Part shown: piece after piece, positions 15,807 to 22,264 of the stretch
Layout: the number at the start of each line of letters is the position of its first letter
How positions within the stretch are numbered: position 1 is the stretch's first letter
From: Promethearchaeota archaeon
GTDB taxonomy: Archaea; Asgardarchaeota; Lokiarchaeia; Sigynarchaeales; SOKP01
Length of the DNA: 22,264 bases
Reading direction: 5' to 3'
Assembly (NCBI GenBank): GCA_004524515.1
Contig: SDNV01000038.1
Span: 1 to 22,264, forward strand
Notes under the pieces: generated by a model
What the model was told of the DNA's origin: nothing
Databases searched by the model: none
Seen by the model: the letters and a program-made list of their open reading frames with translations, nothing else
Program-made: the position numbers and the translations under genes

Positions 15807-16298
15807 TTATAGATAAAGACCATCCCTTAAGGGATGCTTTTTTCTGAATTCAGCATCAATTCGCTTACCTAATTGATGACCTATATTAGAATCTCTCTCA
15901 CCGATTATCTTTTTTAGATAATCTCCATGCTCTTGAGAATATTTTTCTATTCCTGCAGCTACCACACTTTGATCTTTTTTAATGGGTACTACCATCCCGA
16001 ATAATCTGAGAAAATCGTTAGCGGTCATGGTCTTACCTATTTTTTCATCAATATCTTTATCAATGTTTCTGGCTATGGTACCCATGGACAATGCAGAATA
16101 AGGACTTAATTGTTTAGACTTCAACCAATACGCATTTGGTTTTTTTGTAACTAAAGTATCATAATTACCTTTATCGTCTTTTGAACCAATGACTTTCCAA
16201 TCTTTAGGATCTTTGTCATATTCCTTTTTCATCTTTTTTATAATGGAAGTAATGGGAGAAATTCCATCATAGTCTTCTTTTTCATCTTCTTTTGTCAT
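15807..16298 (-). CDS. Uncharacterised protein, 163 residues
   Basis: The N-terminus is acidic (MTKEDEKEDYDG), followed by a KKMKKEYDKDPKDWKVIG stretch. A central part has NAYWLKSKQLSPYSALSMG, a conserved-looking IDEKIGKTMTANDFLRLFG helix pair and a final RDSNIGHQLGKRIDAEFRKKH segment. It is soluble with no cysteines. TTTATATTTT at 16331-16340 (minus) lies 38 bases before the ATG and is a likely TATA box. It shares a 138-base divergent promoter region with the methyltransferase gene. I do not recognise the family. Confidence 0.55.
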   Translation of the reverse strand: MTKEDEKEDYDGISPITSIIKKMKKEYDKDPKDWKVIGSKDDKGNYDTLVTKKPNAYWLKSKQLSPYSALSMGTIARNIDKDIDEKIGKTMTANDFLRLFGMVVPIKKDQSVVAAGIEKYSQEHGDYLKKIIGERDSNIGHQLGKRIDAEFRKKHPLRDGLYL

Positions 16299-16330
16299 TA
16301 TCTCAATAATATAAAGGTAATAAAACTATA

Positions 16331-16340
16331 AAAATATAAA
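16331..16340 (-). promoter_or_regulatory. TATA-like box of the 163-residue protein
   Basis: On the minus strand this reads TTTATATTTT, about 38 bases upstream of the ATG ending at 16298. Transcription would begin roughly 10-13 bases before the start codon. A second CTTTATATTATT stretch lies closer but is too near the ATG. Confidence 0.3.
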
Positions 16341-16436
16341 GAAATTTAAGTATAAGATGGTAATCTTTAAATATTAAAATTTATAAGTTCATTAAATTGT
16401 CCTAATATTCAGTAAAATCTTAAACTTTATGAGATT

Positions 16437-18320
16437 ATGAGCAGAGAGGAAAGATATCACTTAATTGATGACCTGTTTAATAAATTTAAACAAACTCTAA
16501 AATCAAATGACTTCACTACAATAAAAGATATTTTAAAATTAACCGAAACTGCAGAAAATGAGTTTTTAAGTAGGTATCCCAGAAGAAAAAGGGAAGGGGT
16601 CTATTATACGGATTCAGAAATCTCTAAATTTATGTTTAATGAATCATTATTACTTTTTCTCAATAAACAATTAGATTTTGACCCATTAAAGAATATCGAA
16701 ACTATTTACACTCTTGAAACATCTAATAAGAACAAGTTATATAATATTTTATGTAATCTTAGGATTTGCGACCCTGCATGCGGATCCGGAGTCTTTTTAT
16801 TAAGTAGTGCTAATTCTCTCTTTCATATTATTAGAACATTAAATTCCAACATTGATGACAGAACAATTAAAGATAAGATTTTAAAAAACATTTACGGTTT
16901 TGATATTAATGAATATGCGATTAAATTGAGTGTTTTAAAATTATTTGACTGGGCGTATCAAGAGAGAAACGATGATGTGTTTAAAATTTTAGATTTGTTG
17001 GAACCTAATCTTAAAATAAAAAATAGTCTAACTCTTACGAAAATTCCCAAATTTGACATAATTTTGTCAAATCCCCCTTATGGTAATATTTTAACTCGTA
17101 GTGAAAAGGAGATATATAAGAGAGAGAAGATATATCACGATATTTATTGCGTTTTTCTAATGAGAGCTCTTGAATGGTGCAATGGGATTATTGCTTTATT
17201 AGTACCTAAGAGTTTTCTCCTTAGGCAAGGATATGTTGAATTTAGAAGGACTCTTCTTTCAAATGCTAATATTTTAAAAATCTTTGATATCGGCTCCAAG
17301 CTATTTAAGAAAGCCACTAATGAGGTTCAAATCATAATATATGAAAATAAGAATAAGACCAATCATGATATTAAAAATTTAGAAATTTACGATTATCCAA
17401 ACAAACATATTGTAACCTACCCCGAACAGGACGTGGATAAGCTACGAATTTGTTTCAATTTAGAGTGTCCTTTAAATGTGAACTCAAAAAAGTTATATGT
17501 CTATACAACTGAAAAAAACTGTCCCTATTGCGATTCAAGAACACTTAAGCTAAATAGAATTCGAATTAAACCTAATAATCTTATATATCAATTAATAAAT
17601 AAAATTGAATTTAGGGGGGATTTAAATTATTTAAATCACATAAAATTTCCTCGAATGATTAGGGGAGAAGAAAACAAAGGCTTAAAACACGTTAAATCTA
17701 ATCTAAAAAAGGATTTAAAAGGCTCATGTTATTTTATAAGCGCTAAGGACGATTTTCGCTATTATTATCTAGAAAAGAAAAGATCATTTAACATTCAAGA
17801 AATTAGCGACACGGTGCTTAAAGGTAATAATTATGAATATTATATAAGCCCAAAACTTCTTATAAAACATAATAATATCATACCCGAAGCTATTTTTACA
17901 GAAGAGAATATCTGTTTTACTTCCTCCGTCTATTCATTGCTTCATGATGATCCAAACGAACTAAAATTTCTATGTGCTATTTTTAATTCTCTTTTGATGC
18001 AATTTTATTGTATTTATGGAATAAATAATCAAAATGATACTACAATAAATTTAAATCAGTATATGATTAGGCATCTTCCTATAGTAAATCCAGATGGTCA
18101 TATTAAATCTGAAATCGTTAAAAAAACCGAAATTATACTCAATTTATTTGAAGCTAGAAACGGTGAAATGAATGAAGAAATCGCCAAGATTTTACGGGAT
18201 ATTGATTATATTATATTCAATCTTTATCCTATTACTGATAAGGAGAGAAAAATTATAATAGACGAGGTTAAAAGTAAAATAGATTATTTTAATATTATCT
18301 ACTCAAATTTTTTAATATGA
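16437..18320 (+). CDS. N6-adenine DNA methyltransferase (Eco57I/TaqI-like, orphan)
   Basis: The 627-residue protein methylates the N6 of adenine in DNA using S-adenosylmethionine. Motif X (GVYYTDSEISKFM, residues 54-66) precedes motif I DPACGSG (112-118), motif II (IYGFDINEYAIKL) and motif IV NPPYG (212-216), the gamma-type order. The C-terminal half is a target-recognition domain. Within it C339, C344, C362 and C365 (a CPYC pair) could form a zinc ribbon. The late segment with CFTSSVYSLLHDD and FNSLLMQFYCIYG resembles the C-terminal specificity part of TaqI-like enzymes. No nuclease PD-(D/E)xK motif is seen N-terminal to motif X, and no restriction gene or RM partner is next to it. It ends in TGA. 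Length and orphan state fit a solitary methylase, but a degenerate type IIG enzyme is possible. Confidence 0.85.
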   Translation: MSREERYHLIDDLFNKFKQTLKSNDFTTIKDILKLTETAENEFLSRYPRRKREGVYYTDSEISKFMFNESLLLFLNKQLDFDPLKNIETIYTLETSNKNKLYNILCNLRICDPACGSGVFLLSSANSLFHIIRTLNSNIDDRTIKDKILKNIYGFDINEYAIKLSVLKLFDWAYQERNDDVFKILDLLEPNLKIKNSLTLTKIPKFDIILSNPPYGNILTRSEKEIYKREKIYHDIYCVFLMRALEWCNGIIALLVPKSFLLRQGYVEFRRTLLSNANILKIFDIGSKLFKKATNEVQIIIYENKNKTNHDIKNLEIYDYPNKHIVTYPEQDVDKLRICFNLECPLNVNSKKLYVYTTEKNCPYCDSRTLKLNRIRIKPNNLIYQLINKIEFRGDLNYLNHIKFPRMIRGEENKGLKHVKSNLKKDLKGSCYFISAKDDFRYYYLEKKRSFNIQEISDTVLKGNNYEYYISPKLLIKHNNIIPEAIFTEENICFTSSVYSLLHDDPNELKFLCAIFNSLLMQFYCIYGINNQNDTTINLNQYMIRHLPIVNPDGHIKSEIVKKTEIILNLFEARNGEMNEEIAKILRDIDYIIFNLYPITDKERKIIIDEVKSKIDYFNIIYSNFLI

Positions 18321-18339
18321 ATCTTATATATCTGTTTAA

Positions 18340-19362
18340 TTATTTAAGTTTAAAGTGGTAATCACATATCGAATCTCCAACACCTAAAAATTGCTTTCTT
18401 TCTAGAAGAATCTTTGGATTAAACTCTGCAATGGCAGGTTCATAAAAGGGAATGCACATATCTTTACATATGGCTTCAATTCTCTCATGTCTCTCAGGAT
18501 TTCGATCCATCATTTCCTTATAAGGACACGCCTTGATATTTAATATCGCTTCAGTTTGTTCTTTTTTTACTATCTCATAGTTATAACCTTCACAACTCCA
18601 TGCAAATTCAAGGATTTTAATTAAATCCTTAATAGAATTGTCCTCTATGTTAAGATACCGTTTTAATCTCCGGAAAATTATTTGGTATAATCTTTGCCAT
18701 ACAACTATATCTATTTTTAGCGCTAATTTTTTCCCTAACTCATTCTCAGTTTCCACCATCCACAGTCCATCCATAGTAAACCAGTGGTTTTCAAAATAAA
18801 ACAATCGATCCTCTAAGGTAACCACTTTTTTTATAAGTTTCTCTTCTTTTTGCGGCATCTTATCTTTAAAAGTAAACTTAAAATTACAGTGATTATCGCC
18901 AAGACCTTGCGATTTAGTTATATCAAACCTGATATTCGGATTCGTATCCTCAATAACTTCTTTATAAAAAGGTAAACACATATTCTTGCAAATTAGGCTT
19001 ATCTTATCTTTACGTTCTGGATTGCGATTCATCGCTTCTTTATATGGGCAGGTTATAATCCCGATATCAATTTCATTCTCTCCATTTTTTAATATCTTAT
19101 ACTCCCACCCTTCAATAGACCATCGAAGAGTCAAGATTTTTATTATATTAACCGGCGAAAGGGTGTCCAACTTCAAATATCTTTGCATCCGTCGAATAAT
19201 AGTTTTCAATAACCTTATCCAGACAATTTTATCAATTTTTAGCGCAGTATTCCAATCGGTTTCATTTTCTATTTCTAAAAACCATAGTCCATCTAAAGTA
19301 ACCCAACTTCTCTCAAAAAAAAACAATTTATCTTCTTTACTTAACTCACTCAGTTTTATCAC
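18340..19362 (-). CDS. Tandem-duplicated DUF6125-like protein
   Basis: Two copies of one domain (residues about 10-165 and 184-340) follow each other. Each begins with a helix FFxRSW/FYFENHW, a [VF]T[LM]DGLW[FM] motif, and a long VWxRL...RRxxRYL helix, then has a cysteine set: C105, C125, C129, C159 in copy 1, and C279, C299, C303, C333 in copy 2. CPYKExM(D/N)RNPER recurs nearly unchanged. These features match my memory of DUF6125/ATC-hydrolase-like proteins, in which the cysteines may bind a metal or cluster. The start is GTG with AAAAGG about 5 bases before it. The gene is only 9 bases after the amidohydrolase, so the two are one operon. Substrate and activity are unknown. Confidence 0.7.
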   Translation of the reverse strand: MIKLSELSKEDKLFFFERSWVTLDGLWFLEIENETDWNTALKIDKIVWIRLLKTIIRRMQRYLKLDTLSPVNIIKILTLRWSIEGWEYKILKNGENEIDIGIITCPYKEAMNRNPERKDKISLICKNMCLPFYKEVIEDTNPNIRFDITKSQGLGDNHCNFKFTFKDKMPQKEEKLIKKVVTLEDRLFYFENHWFTMDGLWMVETENELGKKLALKIDIVVWQRLYQIIFRRLKRYLNIEDNSIKDLIKILEFAWSCEGYNYEIVKKEQTEAILNIKACPYKEMMDRNPERHERIEAICKDMCIPFYEPAIAEFNPKILLERKQFLGVGDSICDYHFKLK

Positions 19363-19371
19363 TTAAACCTT

Positions 19372-20244
19372 TTAATTTGTATGAATGTTAAATAACTTTT
19401 TAGCATTATTATAAAAAATATTTTCATAAAATTTTCTAGGCAGATTTAAATCAAATAATCCTTTTGTAGAGGTTTCATATTCAAAGGGAATATTCGGATA
19501 ATCACTACCATATAATAGTCGATCTTGATAAGATAACAATTCTTCTGGTGTTGGATAATCAAGATCACGTTTCCATTTGTGATAAATTTCTCCAGGAATA
19601 TAAACCATCGAAGTATCTAGATACAGATTTTCATATATATCTAAAAGCTTGAAAAATTCTTGATATTCATATGCTCCCAGATGAGCTACTATGACATTCA
19701 TATTAGGATATTTTTCTATAAACTTTTTAAAATGGGAATAACCCACAAATTCATTCGCATAAGGAGCAGTACCGGCATGAATCGTAAACCATTTACCAAG
19801 ATCAACTATGATATCATAAATTTGATACAATCTTTTATCATCTGGATAAAAATTTTGAACTAAAGGCTGTATTTTTAAACCTAGAAAATCAAACTCATAA
19901 AATATTTTCCCAATATAATCTAGTCGATCTTTATCGTCAGGCCATACACATCCAAACGGAATTGCTCTCTTATGACCTTTCACGAATTTTATGGTCCAAT
20001 CATTTATAAACTCAGCAACTCCTTTTTTATGAGCATAATTATAGGTGGTATATGCGACAACATTCTTACTTTCGAGAATCTCAACCAAAATCTCTATAGG
20101 ATCTTTATACTTAATTATCCAGCCTTGAGGGTTACCATCTGAATCGGGTTGTTCAAAAAAATTCCAGATTGCCTCAAAAATTTGCGGAGGAAAAAAGTGG
20201 CAATGCGTATCGATATATCTAAACTCGTTATGCAAAAAATCCAT
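19372..20244 (-). CDS. Amidohydrolase (amidohydro-rel TIM-barrel family)
   Basis: The 290-residue product is a metal-dependent hydrolase or decarboxylase of the Amidohydrolase_2 type. The N-terminal HxH metal motif is DTHCHFFP (H14, H16). Other barrel-strand ligands are H156 (FTIHAGTAP), H188 (IVAHLG) and the active-site Asp D248 (LLYGSDYP). K124 in LGLKIQ sits at the position of the usual strand-4 residue. Substrates in this family vary widely (aromatic acids, amides, lactones), so none can be assigned. It is followed after 9 bases by the tandem DUF6125-like gene, and preceded, 101 bases upstream, by a small ribbon-helix-helix regulator on the same strand. Confidence 0.87.
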   Translation of the reverse strand: MDFLHNEFRYIDTHCHFFPPQIFEAIWNFFEQPDSDGNPQGWIIKYKDPIEILVEILESKNVVAYTTYNYAHKKGVAEFINDWTIKFVKGHKRAIPFGCVWPDDKDRLDYIGKIFYEFDFLGLKIQPLVQNFYPDDKRLYQIYDIIVDLGKWFTIHAGTAPYANEFVGYSHFKKFIEKYPNMNVIVAHLGAYEYQEFFKLLDIYENLYLDTSMVYIPGEIYHKWKRDLDYPTPEELLSYQDRLLYGSDYPNIPFEYETSTKGLFDLNLPRKFYENIFYNNAKKLFNIHTN

Positions 20245-20345
20245 TTGATGTGTTAAATTAAGGATTTCTTAATTTATTTTTGATTACTCATAAAAAATAA
20301 GAGAATAAGAGTTAAAAATTAAATAAAAAAAAATAAAAAAAAAAT

Positions 20346-20513
20346 TTAAACCTTGTCAGGGGTCCTACGAACAATCGAAGTAAGCTCTTCCTTAAGCAAA
20401 TCTCTTATAGCAACCCGTATTACTTCACTCCGATTAGGATAGACATTCAAATTTACTAGCTCTTCTATTCCGGATAAATATGCCTCCGGTAAATGACAGG
20501 TAATTAATTTCAA
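20346..20513 (-). CDS. Ribbon-helix-helix (CopG-type) transcription regulator, 55 residues
   Basis: This short gene encodes MKLITCHLPEAYLSGIEELV and continues with VYPNRSEVIRVAIRDLLKEEL, the classic archaeal RHH fold. The N-terminal strand (KLITCHLP) makes the DNA-contacting sheet, and the N-R-S-E-V-I-R helix start is the diagnostic motif. The start is TTG at 20513, with GAAGGTG about 11 bases before it; no ATG is in frame before the next stop. RHH proteins bind DNA as dimers and act as repressors or antitoxins. It is on the same strand as the amidohydrolase 101 bases downstream and may regulate that operon. No toxin gene is next to it. Confidence 0.78.
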   Translation of the reverse strand: MKLITCHLPEAYLSGIEELVNLNVYPNRSEVIRVAIRDLLKEELTSIVRRTPDKV

Positions 20514-20812
20514 ATTTCTTCCAACACCTTCTTAAATTTGTGCTTGTTGTTAGTATTAGAAAGAGAAGATTAGGATAAATATTAATATAATACCCATATA
20601 ACACTTCTCAACCCCAATAATACTGAAATAATATGAAAGATCGGAAAATTAGCATATAATGAACTTAAAATGTCTTAATAATCAAAATTTGATTTTTTAA
20701 AGATTATAAAGTTCCATTAATTAACTCATAGAAATGAAATTTTTGTTATTCTCATTATTAATTCAAAAAAAAATATATAGCTTTATGAAAAATAATGAAT
20801 TTTGTATAAATA
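20514..20812. other. Gene-free AT-rich intergenic region
   Basis: This 299-base stretch lies between the RHH gene start and the stop of the DUF5714-like gene. All frames are broken by stops. On the minus strand a TTAATATTTAT stretch at about 20577-20593 is a possible TATA box for the RHH gene. No repeat array, tRNA or clear hairpin was found. Confidence 0.4.
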
Positions 20813-21484
20813 TTAGGAACGTGGAAAAAACGGACATCTAATTCCATGACATTGTGCGTTCAGTTGATGAATTTTACAACGTCCAATCATTTTTTGCTCA
20901 GGTAAATCATAATTCATATTTTTTAAAATCTTTGTAGCTTGTTCTATAGCGACGTAAGCACTTAATCTACAACATCTAGGGCCTCCCAATTTACCAATTC
21001 GCTCATTTGCCTTGAGAGCTGCCATAAAAGCTTCTGAACGTTCTTTATCGTGAAAAGGAGTGGATCTGTTCACTATACTCATGGCAATACCTAATCCCGT
21101 GCCCCCACCACATGTTCCACAAAAACCACATCCTCCGGCAGGAATTTTAAGACCTCTCAAATAAGCTTCTTGAACGTCTTTTTCTGAAAATCCCAATCCA
21201 TTATTTTTCAATGAAGCAATAATGACTCCTGGTACTAATCCATGATGCCATGGTCCATGAAATGGTAATTCTTCGGATGCTGTCCATATTTTGCGCAATT
21301 CTTCAATTATATCTTCAAACAGTAATACGGGATCTTTTATTTCACTCTTTAAGAGTATGGGAGGGATTTTACCCATAAACTCCATATAATCATCCATAGT
21401 CAGATTATCGAAATCAAGCGCATTTTTCATAAAATCATCATAATAATAAAATTCCTTACATTGTTCAAATTCGGATTTGTCCAT
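20813..21484 (-). CDS. DUF5714-like cysteine-rich protein
   Basis: The ATG at 21484 is preferred because GATGAG lies 9 bases before it; the in-frame TTG at 21490 is only 3 bases from that site. The 223-residue product has a helical N-terminus and a diagnostic GGCGFCGTCGGGTGLG stretch (C119, C122, C125). It then has a GGPRCC pair (C171, C172) and further cysteines C203, C212 and C217. The pattern matches DUF5714 proteins known from anaerobic archaea and bacteria, in which the cysteines probably hold an iron-sulfur cluster or metal. The reaction is unknown. It is divergent from an ArsR-type regulator with a CxC motif. The two share a 113-base region that carries paired palindromes, so regulation by that repressor is likely. 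Confidence 0.72.
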   Translation of the reverse strand: MDKSEFEQCKEFYYYDDFMKNALDFDNLTMDDYMEFMGKIPPILLKSEIKDPVLLFEDIIEELRKIWTASEELPFHGPWHHGLVPGVIIASLKNNGLGFSEKDVQEAYLRGLKIPAGGCGFCGTCGGGTGLGIAMSIVNRSTPFHDKERSEAFMAALKANERIGKLGGPRCCRLSAYVAIEQATKILKNMNYDLPEQKMIGRCKIHQLNAQCHGIRCPFFPRS

Positions 21485-21496
21485 ATTCAAATACTC

Positions 21497-21507
21497 ATCA
21501 AATTGAT
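21497..21507. promoter_or_regulatory. Candidate ArsR operator, site 1
   Basis: ATCAAATTGAT is an ATCAA/TTGAT inverted repeat with one centre base, 13 bases upstream of the DUF5714 ATG. The same element occurs in reverse complement at 21553-21563, 56 bases away centre to centre, next to the ArsR gene. Confidence 0.5.
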
Positions 21508-21552
21508 ATTGTATAAAATAAAAAATTATAGATTTAATTTAAAATTTTTCTA

Positions 21553-21563
21553 ATCAATTTGAT
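21553..21563. promoter_or_regulatory. Candidate ArsR operator, site 2
   Basis: ATCAATTTGAT is the exact reverse complement of site 1. It lies 35 bases before the regulator's ATG at 21598, so it could mediate autoregulation. The two sites bracket the whole divergent promoter region. Confidence 0.5.
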
Positions 21564-21597
21564 AAAATTTAAAATAAAAAAAAAATTAGAATTTATA

Positions 21598-21954
21598 ATG
21601 GAAAAAGATTGTTTTAGAAAATATATTGATGATGTAGAGTCAGGCATCTCATGCGAACAATTTTTAACTGACCATAAGAAAATTGTCGCAAATTTAAAAC
21701 TAGATCATGAATTTAAAAGAAATTTGATGTTACATAATGCTCTTTCAAATGAAATTCGCCATTTAATCTATAAAATTCTTGAATTTAAACCTATGTGTAC
21801 TTGTGCACTTGCTCAAATTTTTGAAAAAACAAATGCAACCATCACTCATCACCTAAAAATATTAGAGGAAGCAGATTTAATAATTGGTAGAAAAAAAGGA
21901 TACTATACAATCTATTATTCAAAAGAGGCATTAATCGAAGAAATCTCCGTTTAA
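21598..21954 (+). CDS. ArsR-type winged-helix regulator with CxC motif
   Basis: ArsR proteins are small dimeric repressors released from DNA by metals, metalloids or redox change. I start at ATG 21598 (118 residues); an in-frame TTG at 21559 would add 13 Lys-rich residues and overlaps the candidate operator. The winged helix runs from about residue 46 to 112: the ALSNEIRHLIYKIL helix, an MCTCALAQIF helix, the recognition helix TNATITHHLKILEEADL, and the wing RKKGYYTIYY. C67 and C69 in MCTC correspond to the ELCVCDL metal site of ArsR/SmtB sensors, with C5 and C19 as possible extra ligands. It is divergent from the DUF5714-like gene and is the likely regulator of both genes. Confidence 0.85.
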   Translation: MEKDCFRKYIDDVESGISCEQFLTDHKKIVANLKLDHEFKRNLMLHNALSNEIRHLIYKILEFKPMCTCALAQIFEKTNATITHHLKILEEADLIIGRKKGYYTIYYSKEALIEEISV

Positions 21955-22017
21955 AGTGATTTTTGTTCACGAATTAAATTATTCAAATAAATTTCACTTT
22001 AATATCATATATATACC

Positions 22018-22026
22018 TTATAAATA
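22018..22026 (+). promoter_or_regulatory. TATA box upstream of a structured element
   Basis: TTATAAATA, preceded by CC, is a close match to the archaeal TATA consensus. A start about 28-30 bases downstream would fall near 22048, just before the structured element at 22065. No coding gene follows on this strand. Confidence 0.4.
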
Positions 22027-22064
22027 CCAGAATAAAATATTAAAAAGAAAAAAAATAATATTAT

Positions 22065-22143
22065 TGGGTAGCGCGTTGGAATTGGAATTACTCAGTTTAC
22101 TCCCAATTTAAATATTGACTTCGAATTTCAAAGCACCTACCCA
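22065..22143 (+). ncRNA. Possible structured non-coding RNA (three-helix element)
   Basis: TGGGTAG (22065-22071) and CTACCCA (22137-22143) close a 65-base interior as a 7-bp stem. Inside, AATTGG (22080-22085) pairs with CCAATT (22103-22108), and TTGA (22115-22118) with TCAA (22128-22131), the latter around a TTCGAAT loop. It has its own TATA box upstream and a T-run after it, between two convergent genes. It is GC-richer than its surroundings. It does not fold into a standard tRNA. Function unknown. Confidence 0.35.
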
Positions 22144-22161
22144 CTTTTTGTTGAAATTTAT

Positions 22162-22264
22162 TTAATTATTTCCTGCGTCATTCACATCTATTTTTTTTGA
22201 AGCCTTTTTCCCGATTTTTACTTTTAGTAACCCATTTGCCATTATCGATTTAATAGAATCTAAA
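22162..22264 (-). CDS. Hsp20 (small heat-shock protein) C-terminus, partial
   Basis: Only the last 33 residues are inside the window; the gene continues beyond the right edge. The fragment has SIMANGLLKVKIGKK followed by KKIDVND and a TAA stop. This matches the end of the alpha-crystallin domain, where Hsp20 proteins carry 'AxYxNGVLxVxLPKK' and then a basic KKIxV segment. Small heat-shock proteins hold unfolded proteins in soluble oligomers. The C-terminal IxI anchoring motif is not present in the expected form. The short length limits certainty, but the motif order is characteristic. Confidence 0.6.
   Translation of the reverse strand, partial: LDSIKSIMANGLLKVKIGKKASKKIDVNDAGNN

Noticed and set aside
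22065..22143. A tRNA gene
   Set aside because: The closing stem and a TTCGAAT T-loop-like sequence are suggestive, but there is no D arm that can pair, no 5-bp anticodon stem with a 7-base loop, and the T arm is not next to the acceptor. The reverse strand does no better.
1..22264. CRISPR arrays, insertion sequences, rRNA or integrase/attachment sites
   Set aside because: No regularly spaced repeats, transposase or integrase motifs, terminal inverted repeats with duplications, or rRNA-like sequence were found.

Overview
This window most likely comes from an Asgard archaeon close to Lokiarchaeia. The DNA is very AT-rich. The ribosomal proteins uS13, uS4 and uS11 are archaeal in type and order. 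An F420 biosynthesis gene (cofC) and heterodisulfide reductase / F420 hydrogenase-type genes are present. There are also eukaryote-like parts: a leucine-rich-repeat protein, a Ras-family GTPase remnant, and several coiled-coil proteins. The HdrA and MvhD/VhuD genes carry in-frame TGA codons at conserved cysteine positions, the selenoprotein pattern known from Methanococcales and Lokiarchaeota. Lineage is inferred from gene content only.

Layout. 1-770: the end of a leucine-rich-repeat gene, two hairpins, and a GTPase remnant without its nucleotide-binding N-terminus. 844-1572: cofC. 1583-4717 (minus): a coiled-coil protein, seryl-tRNA synthetase and a small protein made of three 46-residue repeats. 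5029-9077 (plus): a redox module of HdrA (two predicted selenocysteines), VhuD (one predicted selenocysteine) and an FrhB-like F420/ferredoxin oxidoreductase subunit. 9216-10627: rps13-rps4-rps11. 10891-12507: a long acidic repeat-linker coiled-coil protein. 12516-13277 (minus): NAD synthetase. 13415-16298: two uncharacterised proteins and an M28/PA/PKD peptidase. 16437-18320: an orphan N6-adenine DNA methyltransferase. 18340-20513 (minus): a ribbon-helix-helix regulator, an amidohydrolase and a tandem-duplicated DUF6125-like protein. 20813-21954: a cysteine-rich DUF5714-like protein divergent from an ArsR-type regulator, with a pair of matching palindromes between them. 21955-22264: a structured element with its own TATA box and the tail of an Hsp20 gene.

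The clearest system is the selenocysteine-containing HdrA-VhuD-FrhB cluster. HdrA normally carries FAD and several [4Fe-4S] clusters, MvhD/VhuD passes electrons into it, and FrhB-type proteins exchange electrons with F420 or ferredoxin. HdrB, HdrC and hydrogenase catalytic subunits are absent here. I infer an electron-transfer or electron-bifurcating module that may connect F420 or ferredoxin to another partner. Two genes with ordinary TGA stops (cofC and the methyltransferase) argue that TGA recoding is local. The second clear system is the ArsR/DUF5714 pair with twin candidate operators.
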